Notes: generated from the letters alone by a model not told the origin. Numbered from the stretch's first letter, positions 34,715-46,519 are shown. The stretch is DNA of 64,000 nucleotides from Prostheceraeus crozeri (GCA_907163375.1 CAJQUW010004789.1:1-64000); one strand, 5' to 3'. Program-made: numbers and translations.

Positions 34715-35146
34715 TTGGACATACCATCTTTAGTGACAACTGACAGGCGACAAACTACTTTGAACTCCAACAAATTCGAAGAAATTGATCTATCAAAAAC
34801 CAATATCTTCATTGCCAAAGAAGACCAAACCAACAGGAGACTTCTAAAACTGAAGAATGGCAATGCTATCAGTGATTTTCTTTACAAAAGACTTCGTTCA
34901 ACCGGATGTACACTTTGTCGGCTATATGGACTACCGAGGATTCAGAAATCGGAAACCTCCTCTCAGCCGATTTTGTCCATGTATAATTCGTACTGTACCA
35001 ATATTGTTGAATGTTTGCATGATATGCCTAAACCTTATACTCCCATTACACATTCGACGAAAGGTAGTTTTTCCGCTCATGAATTCATAGCTTCCGCTAC
35101 AATTAATGACGAAAATTTTCTTGTCAATTTTGACGTTAATCAATTA
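34715..35146 (+). pseudogene. Penelope-like RT, N-terminal part
   Basis: The frame contains AISDFLYKRLRSTGCTLCRLYGLPRIQK, matching the Penelope RT pattern LY-x-LRSTG...LYGLPK(I/V)HK, then QPILSMYNSY (counterpart of RPI-x-S) and ends in NFDVN at the first palm motif. There it is cut by the pogo-like insertion at 35147. Penelope RTs are telomerase-related and prime on endonuclease-nicked DNA. Confidence 0.85.
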
Positions 35147-35816
35147 CAGTAGAACCCACTTATAACGTACTTCAAGGGACCTAAAAAATTGGTACGTTAT
35201 ATCCGAGGTGTGCAAGAACAAGCTAAGAAGTATTGAAGCCTGCTTCTGCACCAAATTAAGTTGTCAATTGCAATAGTAAGGTCCTATCCATCATGACCAG
35301 CTAATTCTCACTATGCATCACCATAAATACATATACATGTAATGTACATTTATTTGTATGCCCTGGCCCTACATGTATGATCATGCCTACTCGAGAAAAC
35401 AGCAGTGTCTTAACAATTCTCTATTGTGTAAGAAAAAATATGCAATATTCTGAACTTGAATCTGAAAATCTGAATGACTAAAAAAACAACGTAAACAGCG
35501 CAGTGACGCGTTAAGAAGACACCATCACAGACAATGTCTTAATTCCAGTTCACTTCTATCGATTGCTCATTCAACGGATTCGACGCTCAAAAGTTGTCCT
35601 CCTCCGAGCCAATGACAAGAGCTGTTGCTGCCATCATCAAACGCAGCAAGTTATTGTAGAATTGTGTCAGCTTCGTTTCGATGATTCAGAATACTTAAGT
35701 ACTTTCATCCCTAAGTACGTTGTAAAAAATCAAAATTTGCTCTGTGGACGCTTGAAAAGAGTTCGCTATATCCGAGAGTTCGTTATAACCGAGTCCGTTA
35801 TAAGTGGGTTCTACTG
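35147..35816. mobile_element. Pogo/Tigger-like MITE nested in the Penelope-like element
   Basis: 670 bp. Terminal inverted repeats CAGTAGAACCCACTTATAAC at the left and the exact complement GTTATAAGTGGGTTCTACTG at the right edge (allowing for the innermost bases), flanked by TA at 35145-35146 and 35817-35818. The ends match the CAGTAGAACC(T/C) start typical of the pogo/Tigger group, which duplicates TA. RT sequence resumes directly after it with the TNIP motif. Its 91-codon frame (35563-35838) is not a transposase. Confidence 0.9.
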
Positions 35817-35818
35817 TA

Positions 35819-36420
35819 TTTACAAATATACCAGTTAATGAAACAATAAATCAAACAATAGAAAACATAAATTTCCCATCTCTCAAGAAAGAATAAAAGT
35901 TGTGCTAGAAATCGCTTGTACACAAGTGCCTTTAATTTTCAATGGTCAGAATTATTTACAAGTTGAAGGCATGGGATCATGTTTAACACCAATCATGGCT
36001 GAGTTCTGTCTACATTGCATCATTGAAAAACATATGAACATGCCAAAACTATATTTGCGCTACGTTGACGATGTTTTTGCCGTTTTTGATAATGAAGACA
36101 ATGCGAAGGAATTTTTCACTTTTTTCTATTCAAAGAGGTTATCCAAATGAGGGTAAACTGAAATTTCTCGACATGATTATTTGCATAGAAAATGGCAAAT
36201 AAAAGACACTAATACTTTATATATACCCATCGCTCTGGATTTTGCCCGAATAGATATAAAATCAATGCCATTAAAGCTCTCTTCATCAGATCCCAAAACT
36301 TGACGACTGATGCTACCTGGAAAATGTATAATGAAAAGTTAGTGAAGGCTATTTTCATAAAGAATGTATACAGCTCTACCTATATCGAAAAAGTCTTCAA
36401 AAATTGTAAATAACCAAAAG
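35819..36420 (+). pseudogene. Penelope-like RT, catalytic part
   Basis: Begins with the TNIPVNET motif, then QVEGMGSCLTPIMAEFCLHCIIE and the catalytic LYLRYVDDVFAVF (YVDD), then LKFLDM. These are the diagnostic palm motifs of Penelope-like RTs. Decayed copy. Confidence 0.85.
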
Positions 36421-36679
36421 CTGAAAAAATGAAGCAACTAAATAAGGGATTTACTGGAAGCTGCCATCCATCCATGGGATCCATAAAGAAAAGTTCACAC
36501 AATAAACAAACTGTTGAAGAAGACCAAAATAATAATAGCCTACAACACATTGAAAACTCAGAATCTATCCTGCTACAAGGATGCTATTCCGTTCAACGAG
36601 CTTTCTTCCCTTATTTATAGATATTCCTGTGAACATTGCCAAGAAGAATGTTATGTAGGAGAGACTCGTCGCCACATAC
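36421..36679 (+). pseudogene. Penelope-like GIY-YIG endonuclease, first part
   Basis: At 36600-36680 is IYRYSCEHCQEECYVGETRRHI, with the paired cysteines before Y(V/I)GET that mark the Penelope GIY-YIG domain. The domain is interrupted here by the palindromic element. Its next block (a KEHIKGRPPSEI-type segment) lies at 37590-37640, and the C-terminal tail at 38545-38640. Confidence 0.8.
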
Positions 36680-37581
36680 ACAGTGCGCGACAGCAAGTTG
36701 GAAACTTGGCATAAATCTACGGACACGTACATTTTTCAACACCTAAAAATTGTTTACTATTAGGAAATATCGACAAATTTATAATCATCTGAAAGAGAAT
36801 TTTCGGATCTATCATTTGAATATTGTTGAATTAATTGGTTTTGAAATTGGTGGTTCCTAGAGGCCCATAAACCCAAAAGCCCCAAATTTTCTTTGACTTG
36901 TTTTGGCAAGCGCATAAATCAATTTGAAACATTCTCCTTGTGATATTCAAAACCGTCACAAGATTGGCTTTCAGAAAATATATAGTTTGAAAGTGTTTTG
37001 TCGAAGTTTATAGGCAATATTTTGAAAGTAGTATAGATAGAGAATGTGGCGATTTTTTCATTTTCAGAATGTGTTGTAATAATAACAGAAATAACGCTGT
37101 TAACTAACTGGTGGCTCAATCTGAAAATTTATCTACCTCAAAACTAGTGTTTTCTGCTTTTGTTGGGTAAATTTAAGGCCCTTCGAAAAATTTTCTGAAA
37201 ATGAAAAAATCGCCACATTTTCTATCTATACTACTTTCAAAATATTGCCTATAAACTTCGAGAAAACACTTTCAAACTATATATTTTCTGAAAGCCAATC
37301 TTGTGACGGTTTTGAATATCACAAGGAGAATGTTTCAAATTGATTTATGCGCTTGTCAAAACAAGTCAAAGAAAATTTGGGACTTTTGGGTTTATGGGCC
37401 TCTAGGAACCACCAATTTCAAATACAATTAATTCAACAACATTCGAATGATAGATCCGAAAATTCTCTTTCAGGTGATTATAAATTTGTCGATATTTCCT
37501 AATAGTAAACAATTTTTAGGTGTTGAAAAAATACGTGTCCGTAGATTTATGCTAAGTTTCCAACTTGCTGTCGCGCACTGT
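36680..37581. mobile_element. 902-bp palindromic foldback nested in the GIY-YIG domain
   Basis: Arms of about 388 bp (36680-37067 and 37195-37581), roughly 96-97% complementary, around a 127-bp loop. Outer ends read ACAGTGCGCGACAGCAAGTT inward from both sides. Flanked by ATAC at 36676-36679 and 37582-37585, a probable 4-bp target duplication. No transposase frame; frames inside are mirror images of each other. Confidence 0.9.
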
Positions 37582-37644
37582 ATACTCTCATCAAGGAACA
37601 TATCAAAGGAAGACCACCTTCGGAAATCTCTCTACACATACAAC

Positions 37645-38536
37645 CAGTGCTGGATTTGACGGGAGGGAAAGTGGGGAAGTACTCCTGTACTGCATCACAT
37701 CATCCCCGGCATTGAAGATGGGCCTTCCCTCCATGAGTGGGAAGAATATCTTCCGATAGATCGGAAAATCATTGCCTCAACCAGATTGATTGAATACGAA
37801 TTCATTATTTTTGTGAATATGAGTTACATCAACAGTGTAATTTCCTAACAACTCTTCATAAACATAAATATCAGTGACGAAGTTTCTTTGTTAAGAAAGA
37901 TGACGAATGAATTCAAGAAGCAGAAAATGTTGCATGGAATAAAAGTAGCAAATTCATCACAAAAACAGCGGAATCCAGAGTGACATCTTATTTTGACAAC
38001 GTATAAGATTACGAATGGTATCTGTTTCACATTAATATAATCAAAATTCTGCTTATTTCAGAAAATGAGATTTGAGAACATTATTTTCTCTTCACTCTTT
38101 GAATATTGATACAAGTCCGGTTTTTCTGAATTCTTTGTTATATGTCGAATTGCAAAAAAGTATTGAGTGATCCTCTGGTGAGTATTTACTTGGATTTTCA
38201 TACGCTATACCTTTGCCGTAAATTTCTGATTCACGAGGCTATCTATGGACCTTATTCGAAGTATTATTTGACTGGCTACGGGTAGTACCATGTGCATGCA
38301 TCCGAGAGTCCCTGACAAGTATCAATTATTATCTTCCTCATCCCATGGCTCAGCTATTTTCAAAAATTATTCGCGGGCGTTGCGAAGATGAGAGTGGCAC
38401 CACAAGAATCGAATTGGCTTCCTCTTTCTTTGATCACAACTTTTCCGGCTTTGGTTACGACGTGGACCCAAAAAAGAACATTTGAAAAACATGATTTAAT
38501 TCCCCCCTACTGCTTTTGATCTCAAATCCAACACTG
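37645..38536. mobile_element. Non-autonomous hAT-like element nested in the Penelope-like element
   Basis: 892 bp. Ends CAGTGCTGGATTTGA and (read inward) CAGTGTTGGATTTGA, 14 of 15 identical. The flanking 8-mer CATACAAC is repeated exactly at 37637-37644 and 38537-38544. CAGTG-type ends with an 8-bp duplication are diagnostic of hAT. No transposase is visible. Confidence 0.9.
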
Positions 38537-38929
38537 CATACAACCACCATCAGAACAGTCATTCTCTATCCCTCGTTCCACTAAGCATACACGTATAGGA
38601 GAAGCTCTCATGAAGAACAACCTTCAATATGAACATTCACATTTAATTTCATAGTTTACATTTTGTTCGAACGCATAAATTGGTCATGAAATTCGTTTGA
38701 TTGTACTTTCCCTTGTATATATTCTTTATTGTGTTTGTCGCCTGTCAGTTGAAGATGGTACGTCACAATATTTGCACTTTCTTCACTGACGGTGCAAGTC
38801 ATTTGTTTGCCGTTTTCGTATTTGTACAAGCTTTTCTTGTGAAGAGTGACACGTAACCAAACTTGACATCGGAAATTTCATTAATACTAACAGCCATAGA
38901 AATAAACTGTTTATCTGAAGTTGACTAGA

Positions 38930-39165
38930 ATGGATATTGACTCAAGGTCGCGGCACCGCCGGGGGAACTAAGTTGGGGCATGAATGACCAATGAAAAGCT
39001 TAGAATTTCACATGTGACTGATTCTAACCCAATGATTCAGCCGTTGACAAATATATCTAAGTGAAAATGCGTGCGGTTTTTGTGCCACTATTGTGTATTG
39101 CATGAAACTTTACTTCCATTCTAGAGGTTTAATTGTTTATCAATTTCTATGCTAACAGCTGTGTG
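38930..39165 (+). repeat. Dispersed repeat H, copy 1
   Basis: About 230 bp similar to 51360-51560 in the same orientation: GTTTATCTGAAGTTGACTAG, CAGCCGTTGACAA and CACTATTGTGTATTGCATGA occur in both. Copy 2 lacks about 30 bp. Confidence 0.8.
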
Positions 39166-39424
39166 AATATTCGTGACCTCAACTGCATTGGGTGTGAATT
39201 AATGCCAAGAAAAAGTTACGACACCATCAAAGAACTTTCCTTATTACCTTGCTGCAAGATGAAGGCATGTCATGTAGCAGTTGTTAGTTGCAAGCATGGA
39301 TATCCGAGTTTTCGCTTTGTTTTAAGTTGGTGAGTGAATGGTCAACAGCTGCCTGGTCAGGCGCCAATGGAAGTCCATATCGCTAGATCGTAGTAAGAAT
39401 CAAAAACTAAAACTTGTCATTGTT

Positions 39425-39880
39425 GCAACCACAGAATTAGATTGTTTAAGTATATCACTTTCACAGAAGGGCAAACTGATCCAAAACGATGGCGCATGCA
39501 GGAACTTACTAAGTGGGCAAAAAGAAATTTTCAATACCTAACAGAGATAGGAAAATCAGTCGTGTGTCGTTAGCGGATTGCTGTGAATTCCTTCAAAATG
39601 CTCCGATCGCCACGATTCCTTCAGATTCGAAGAATTCAGATCATTGCGCAGAAGTTTTCCCGATAATGTTGGACCATGCAATCATTATTAAAAAGTTAGC
39701 AGGCGCACGAAAAAACGTTCACAAACTTATCTGTAGAACTTGACATCGACTGTGTCTCTTTGCTGTGTGATCCGGTTGATAACAGTTACTGAAACTTCGC
39801 ACAATTTGGCGTGTTTAATGTTGAACTGGCTGCTCATTGTTCGATTGCTATGGTATTTAGTCAGCAGATTGTGCCATTTC
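39425..39880 (+). repeat. Dispersed repeat G, copy 2 (with 76-codon frame at 39513-39743)
   Basis: Partner of 14924-15362; see that entry. This copy carries the 9-base segment missing from copy 1. Confidence 0.65.
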
Positions 39881-39885
39881 ATTTA

Positions 39886-42541
39886 CGTTACATGTTCCAA
39901 TGTTTACTTTCTAGTCAAACAGAATAAGAGACGACCTGTCTAATTCTGTGCTTGCAACATTATGGTGTAGGGTGATACTTGAGATGATGAGATGACATTT
40001 AAGGGGGAATGATGAATGACGTGAGCAAGCTGCCGGTGCCTTCCTATTATCAACCAATGGGAAAAGCATAGTGACCGTGCTCATAACAATGCATGTCCAC
40101 GACCCTGCAGTGTTCCCAATGTCTGCGGTGCTCTAATCCTTTGTTATTATATTGTGTCGGATTTGTATGGATACAAGAAGATCTTTTTGTTCAGTTAGAC
40201 AATTTCCTGAAGTTTGGAATGAAGTTTATCTAAAACATTGCCTCCATAAACGCGCGGAACAGTGGTCCTACGCGGCAAATTTCCATTTTTTACGCAGGTA
40301 GACATATCATATTTGATGAATGGAAGCACCGTATACATAGATGAAATTTCAATGTGATCACTGCTTTCACGTTTGGATTAGACGAATTTACAATACAATC
40401 ACGAATGAGTTACGAATGCTTAATCATTCAATATGCAGACAGATGAACACGTATATAAATTTATATTGTTGAATATGTCTGCATCTAGTCAATGTCATTG
40501 AAATCGTTTAACATTACATGTTTATTACTCTTTTAACATCACTTTCAAATAAATATCGCCGATAAGCAATACTTCTATGCCTAAGATGTTCATTTCGTGG
40601 ATATCTTTGGTGCATGCCTCTGAAAATCTATGGCCTGATTCACTGATATAATAATAAGTGTTTTCCCTGTGAAAAAAAGTTGTCGGGCCAGCAACGTTGC
40701 GTCGACATTGGGACGACACAGTTATGGTTCCTGATTCTTCGATGTCGGGCCAATGACGTTGCATCGACATAGCGCCATCAAACTGTCGCCCTAAATGCCA
40801 TTAAAATGCCAACGACAAATCCTGCATGAAAACCTGCCCCTGCAACATTGAGACAACTCAATAATATCCATGTTATAATAATTGTATATTATTATATATA
40901 ATAGTTAATAAATACATAATATATAAATAGTAACATCAGGTATAATAATTATTACGGATGCATTCAAGTATCGTTCTTTCAAATTCCACCAGAGGACGGG
41001 AGAGTGATGGTCTCGATCTACCAATGCAGTCAGACGCCCACTTATTTTCATGATACTTTACAACTGATAAGAAATAATGGAAATGCCGATCGAACCTCAA
41101 GCAAGTGTAATTTTGAGTCCAGTGGATGTATCAAAGCATCCATCAGGATTCAAAGCTACCGAATTTAAGATTTTGAACAGTACTTAAAAATGAGAGAATC
41201 AATGAAACTCACATTATACATGTAAAGTGAATTGCTTTCATTAAAAAATACTATACTTAAGGGTCTGTTCACTGGTCAATTGCGTTATACTACAATTAGA
41301 TCTATAATTTTAACAATCAAACAAAAGCAATTTATGATATTCACTTCTCATACATGTAACGTGTAATTCGTGTATCTAATGTAATTTTAGTAAAAGATTT
41401 TTAGAAATACTGATTTTCCGTTATATCCTAATGATCTGATCAATGTATGTAATTTTTCATTTATTTTGATCGCTTCAATGATTCCAATTTCTAAGTTATT
41501 TCTACCTTGATATTCAACTTTAAAGCAGTCATATTTTTTATTGCTACATGCAGTACATCTACATAAGTGAGTGCTTACTGCCGTGTTACCTTTTATGTAT
41601 TCACTTATTCGTTGGTGAAATCGTCTTTTGCCTATTGGGCATCAGGATCAACCTGACATGTGAATCAGTCGATGAGTCGGAAAGATGTGAATCAAAACGT
41701 GTAGCGATGAAGATAGAGAACTATTTCCAAAATGAAAAAAATGCGCCGGCATAATACGAAAATTGGTTGTGAGCGTCGAAATACGACAGAATCCTCTGAA
41801 TCTCCAAAACACTGGAGGCGCCGTTAAAAGTTTTGAAAATTCATGCAGAACCGCAAAACGATGTAGCTACATGTCTTGACGCTGGTGCTGAACTGACTGA
41901 TGAAAGAGAAAACACGCACGATAGACCGGGAGCAAATGAATGACGCCTGGATGCAGTATACAGTTTCTCTCCGCTCCCATCCTCTGTTATGTGACGCACT
42001 GAATGACGGCCGGTTGTATCATTAGTTTGACAGGCGATTGACGAAGAGTGGAGAGGTGTGTGAACACAGACGTGAAGAGGATTCTTATGAAATTGTGACT
42101 GATGTATAGACCTTAGTCTTTCAATTCGGAGAGGGAGACATATAGAAAATTTTACCTTGCCGGCAGTGACGTCCACAATCGACAATCACCCAATGCGACG
42201 GCCATTGCATTTTTTACAAAGGGTTATTTCTGAGAATGGGAATCATGCATTACATAGAGCACATCATATAAAGAATTGAAAGTTGCGAAGAATTGAAAGC
42301 ATAATTGATAAGCAATACATATTACAGGTGATAACATACATGTACATATATAAGAGAATTAAATAGAGATGTACAAAATGGATAAATGATTCCGCCCTCC
42401 TTCGTGTTCAAGATAAAGGTTGCTCGAAATGTCTCGAGTACACCAGACGTCTTGGCATGAGATGATGCAGAGGGTGTGCGATATGATCTGCTTTAATAAT
42501 CATTTCTATAGCTAATTCCAATGTTTATATACCACAATAAG
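39886..42541. other. Spacer, no gene seen
   Basis: Contains the GGGCC-type patch at 40675-40790 and a very AT-rich stretch at 40860-40935. The 114-codon minus frame at 41841-42185 has no family features. Confidence 0.4.
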
Positions 42542-42632
42542 AATGTTAATACTCGTCTATACTTATTGGAAGGTGTGAAACTCGGTTTGATAGTTCTACA
42601 TTTTCAATGTCGTATAGACGAGTATTAACATT
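42542..42632. mobile_element. Small foldback (perfect 21-bp arms)
   Basis: 42542-42562 and 42612-42632 are exact complements (AATGTTAATACTCGTCTATA at the start of the left arm) around a 49-bp loop. Too short to classify. Confidence 0.75.
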
Positions 42633-43660
42633 GCTATAATGGAAAAACGGTGAAATCAACTCTGAGCCCCTGGCTTTCACCATGTCAAAAGACATTTCGT
42701 TCTTCTTGCTTGACACGATCGCAAGAACTGATTTTTGTTGTCCTGGTAAAAGTCAGAGGCATTGGATTGATCATGGATTCTCCGAAGTCATCTGAAAGCG
42801 TTTGGTATGATTCTTCTTTAAACAGCTGCTTTATTGCATATATTTCTCATTCAAGTATCAGACAAGAGTCAAATGAAGTTACAGTGTCTCACTGATTGTG
42901 GAAAGCAGACACAGAATATTGATTGGTACTATACCAAAACTGATATTAATTTAATCTGAGGCGAAAATATGCATAATTGAATGCTTCTAAGCTCAGTGTG
43001 AAACTCATTATACATGCAGAACGCAAAACATTTTTTCTATAAAACAATTCGGACAGAAATGTTCACTCCGATGTGTTCATTTTTGTCTTTGGAACGCATA
43101 ATCCATGACATGAAAATTCACTAAACACAAGTCCGAAGTTGAAATTTGAAGATGCACCATCACTCCTTGGGTCATCTTTTGACTGATTCCTGCTTGTATG
43201 AAGTATGAAGGATGTTTACGTCGTTTAGTTTGCTCAGTGCCTATTTCTGATACAATTTTTTATCTACATTCCACGTAGATGATCGAAAAAAACACTTTCT
43301 AATGATCTACGCACCATCCAGACACAACCCTGCAGATCCTCATTCTGAGAGGACTACCGAGTCAAGCACATTTAATGGGAGTGCAACCGCCTAAACCCCC
43401 ATAGGGAACCAACACCCGAAGTTCTGACCGCTTTTGGAAGGATGGCAATCCTTTGTAATTGCTGTATTGAAAATACAAAAGTGAGGGAACTTGCAGGAGG
43501 ATTGACTGTTCCACTTCTTTCCTCTATTTTGCTGTCGCTATCTCATGAATTGGAACTGCTTGAAAGAAGATTGCAATGGTTGGAAAAACACACATGCAGA
43601 CTAAAAGTGTATAAGGATATTTTGATTTGAAACTGAAATTTTGTCAGATTATTGGTGTCG
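42633..43660. other. Spacer, no gene seen
   Basis: Frames 42650-42895 and 43442-43630 are short and unassigned. Confidence 0.4.
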
Positions 43661-44472
43661 CAGAGTAAGGATATTAGGTAGAGTGGTAACTCCGCATTTA
43701 TTAAATCCCCAATATGTATACACCTTCGATTTTATTGAATGAACTCCTGGGAATACAGGTGGTATTGTCACCAAATGTGAGATATGCGAATTTTTGCAGT
43801 TTTGCAGAAATCACAACGGAATTGACTGAACATGACAGCAATGCAGAAGAAATGATAGTATTTCACAGATTCTCATGACAGCCTTGGAGATTTTATGTTT
43901 GTTGAATTAGCAATTCGATGAGTTCCCATTACTTTCTTTCTCAACCTCAAGAGTATTTTATTAAGCGTGATCACATCACAGGCAACCTATCACTGGCAGA
44001 GCAAAATCACATAATCAAAGACAATGATTTCAATTAAGTTTGAAAGATGTAAACATAGGTCCACATCACTATTCAGATTCAAGAAGTGAAACATGAATTC
44101 ATGCCGATGAAAATTGAATTAAAAACAATTAATTTCAGCCAAGAAAGCACAATGAGATCTCGACTTTTTCATGAAGACTTCCATTATAATGCGGTTCATG
44201 AAATTCCCTAGACAATCCGCTTAGTTAGGATGCTTATTAGCAAATATTCATTCCTTTTGATATCCAACTTGTTTCATACTACTTATAACGGGGCGTCATC
44301 TCGGTAGTATATAAATTGGCAAAATTTTGACTTTTTTCAAAACTGCTCAAATAATTTTTTGGACTACGGGAACGCAATCTCCGCAAAAAACTGAATCTTT
44401 TCAAATAAAAATGTTCACTGTATACAGATACTTTTTTGAGTCGACACGCTACCTATATATCCCTACTCTATG
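43661..44472 (+). mobile_element. MITE family 1, copy C
   Basis: Left end CAGAGTAAGGATATTAGGTA, right end (read inward) CATAGAGTAGGGATATATAG: terminal inverted repeats of about 24 bp. Best match is copy B at 30112-30937; copy A is reversed. Confidence 0.8.
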
Positions 44473-46204
44473 GTTGCTGTAGTCAATGTCGCATGTTCCT
44501 GTCACTGTCATTGGTTCTACATATAGTGCTATACGACATCAGGCTTTATCATACTCTGAAAATACAGGCGGTACATCAGATCAAGTTCAATTTCGAGAGG
44601 AGAGCAAACAGTGCAATCAAGATCATTGCTTAAAGTTGGCGTGACTTGACAAAATAGACAAGAATCATGAAAAATTCAATTTACCTCATTTACGCATGAA
44701 TATCGCGATTTACGCAGGCATTGGACCACTGGTGCGGAATTCATATCATTCACTGATACAATCAATGCGTTACATGTACATTGTCTTGGTACATTCTGAA
44801 TGATGAGGATGACTGTCCGACAAACAATGAGGCGCTTCTTAATGCATGTTAATCTTCCACAATCTGCATGCATGCCAACTGATGTGTTGTAATCCTCATT
44901 TTAATTGAAAGAATACTCGGCCGCATGGAAGAGGGGTACCCGCCTAATGTTCTTCTGTGAATAAATAAGCTACAGTAACAGTTATAATGGCTATAGCATC
45001 ATCAATTAGCTTGAATAGTATCTCAAGAAAGAGAGCTAAAAAGGAGCCACTGTGCGTTAGCCGCACCGGTAATCAAATGTTGTACTGAAACACTAAAATG
45101 CAATCATCTCGCAAGTAAAGGCAAAATAAACTTTGTTTCGTGTTCTGGATTTTCGAATGATAGTCAATGAAGACTTCAAATTCTGGAAGGTAGGGTCTAC
45201 ATCTTTCATAATAGATGTTCGTATTTTCCAGAATCAAGCATATTCTATAGAGTATAAGAAAAATTCTAATATTGCTACAGAATTTGAAGCAGACTTACAG
45301 AGACTGCCTTTTATTATGTTTTGTCAATACGTGTACCATGACTTCCATGATATGAGATGCATCATACTTAGCAGGAGAGGTGATATTCTACTGGAATTTA
45401 TCAAAGCCAGATGAAAGAAGAAATTATGTAGATAGGCAACAAAAAATGGTAGAAATTGCTGCTGCTTTCAAAATTATATAAAACAAATGAAGAGGTTATT
45501 TTTCATTGTTTCTTAAATACCTGAAAACATCAGGAAGTGTAGAAAGATTAGAAACAATATCACCGATCCTATCTATAAATTACTATGCAAGAAGGTCAAC
45601 ATCTCGACATTTCTAGGTTTCAAGCAGTCTCTGTAATGGGGTAATGTCACCGGATGCTGAAAATATATTTCGGACGGATCAGTGGCCGCTGGAAATCAGA
45701 AGGGCGCACAGTATTCACAATGACATCTGAGGTAGCAGGAATTGAGATTTTTTCGTGGACTGAAATTATTAATCATGATAATGAATTATCTAAATTTCTT
45801 CACGTTTTTTCTCAGCATCAGGAAGTACATCTGCTATTTTTGACATAATTGTCGTGATTTTCAAAAGGTCTAATTTCCATAATATAGAAATTCTAAGTCT
45901 GCATTGAATTGATAAATACATGTTCACTTAGTTGTATTGACTACACTGTACGCTTAAAATATATCTTTCTCTCAAATTGGCTGTGATTAAGATAACAGAT
46001 AAAATGAATGGATTGTAATTAAATCTATACAGTGAAGCATCAATTTGATAGAAATTCGTGCATTTCGGTGCACCGCTCCCAAGAACCGGTACAAGTTGAA
46101 GAACTGGCGCACCGTGCGCATCCAGATAATGCTTCTAATCATCTCTAAACGCTGAATCATGGAGTTTTCATAAAACAACAACGAATTCTCTGAAAATATT
46201 CCAC
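44473..46204. other. Spacer downstream of the transporter gene
   Basis: Unassigned plus-strand frames at 45133-45414 and 45654-45848. If the last visible transporter exon splices on instead of stopping, its final exon should lie here or beyond on the minus strand; I could not identify it. Confidence 0.35.
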
Positions 46205-46208
46205 TTAC

Positions 46209-46365
46209 AACAGCAGACCCATAGCTAACACTATCATTCCAGAGCAGACGAAGAAGACCATCCCTTTCAATTCAGCAACTGTTGAGCTGTACACCATTGA
46301 CAGGAAAGTCGGACCCAAGGCAGAGGCCATCGCTTCACCGGTGGCAATGAGGCCAAAAACAGCTC
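46209..46365 (-). CDS. SLC46-like transporter, exon n+2 (last visible)
   Basis: Acceptor TTGTAG precedes 46365. The exon reads GAVFGLIATGEAMASALGP, then TFLSMVYSSTVAELKGMVFF and CSGMIVLAMGLL, covering the last two membrane helices of a major facilitator. The phase (1) matches the exon before. At its end the bases TTGTAAGTGG can be read in two ways: an in-frame TAA stop at 46205-46207, or a strong GTAAGT donor starting at 46208. Family C-termini usually run some residues further, which favours splicing, but the downstream exon was not found. Confidence 0.75.
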
Positions 46366-46429
46366 CTACAACCAAAACATGTCAAGAATGCAAATGTCAC
46401 AGATACAGGTGCCAAATCTTCGCTCTTAC

Positions 46430-46513
46430 CTTGTTCATCGACGGTTACTATCTTGGAAGCCACAGATCTGATGAGCACTGGACTAACAGTTACCGCTGAA
46501 CCAATGATAGTAG
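46430..46513 (-). CDS. SLC46-like transporter, exon n+1 (84 bp)
   Basis: Acceptor ...TTTTCTCTTTCAG ends at 46514 and donor GTAAGAGCG starts at 46429. Both boundaries are phase 1. The exon encodes ATIIGSAVTVSPVLIRS, then VASKIVTVDEQGK, the short loop and helix in which SLC46 proteins carry a conserved 'SK...EQG' motif. The next intron is only 64 bp; the preceding one is 8.4 kb. The minisatellite at 46520-48024 begins seven bases into that large intron, i.e. in this exon's polypyrimidine tract. Confidence 0.85.
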
Positions 46514-46519
46514 CTGAAA

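Larger units (their letters stand above)
33722..38790 (+). mobile_element. Penelope-like retroelement (RT plus GIY-YIG), interrupted by three TIR elements
   Basis: Plus-strand coding pieces of a Penelope-like element are spread from about 34690 to 38640: RT at 34715-36150 and a GIY-YIG endonuclease beginning at 36514. Three unrelated TIR elements (35147-35816, 36680-37581, 37645-38536) interrupt it. Without them the element is about 2.6 kb, ordinary for the group. The outer ends are inverted: 33722-33866 mirrors the 3' tail, and 38740-38790 mirrors part of the 5' coding area near 34700-34755. The coding sequence is no longer intact. The region 33867-34690 between the left tail copy and the coding part shows nothing recognisable. 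Confidence 0.8.

Noticed and set aside
41841-42185. 114-codon minus-strand frame
   Set aside because: Ser/His/Arg-rich, no recognisable motif, no splice context; likely chance.
43321-43440. Conserved-looking GC-richer stretch considered as 5S rRNA or tRNA
   Set aside because: No paired stem structure or internal promoter boxes in the right order.
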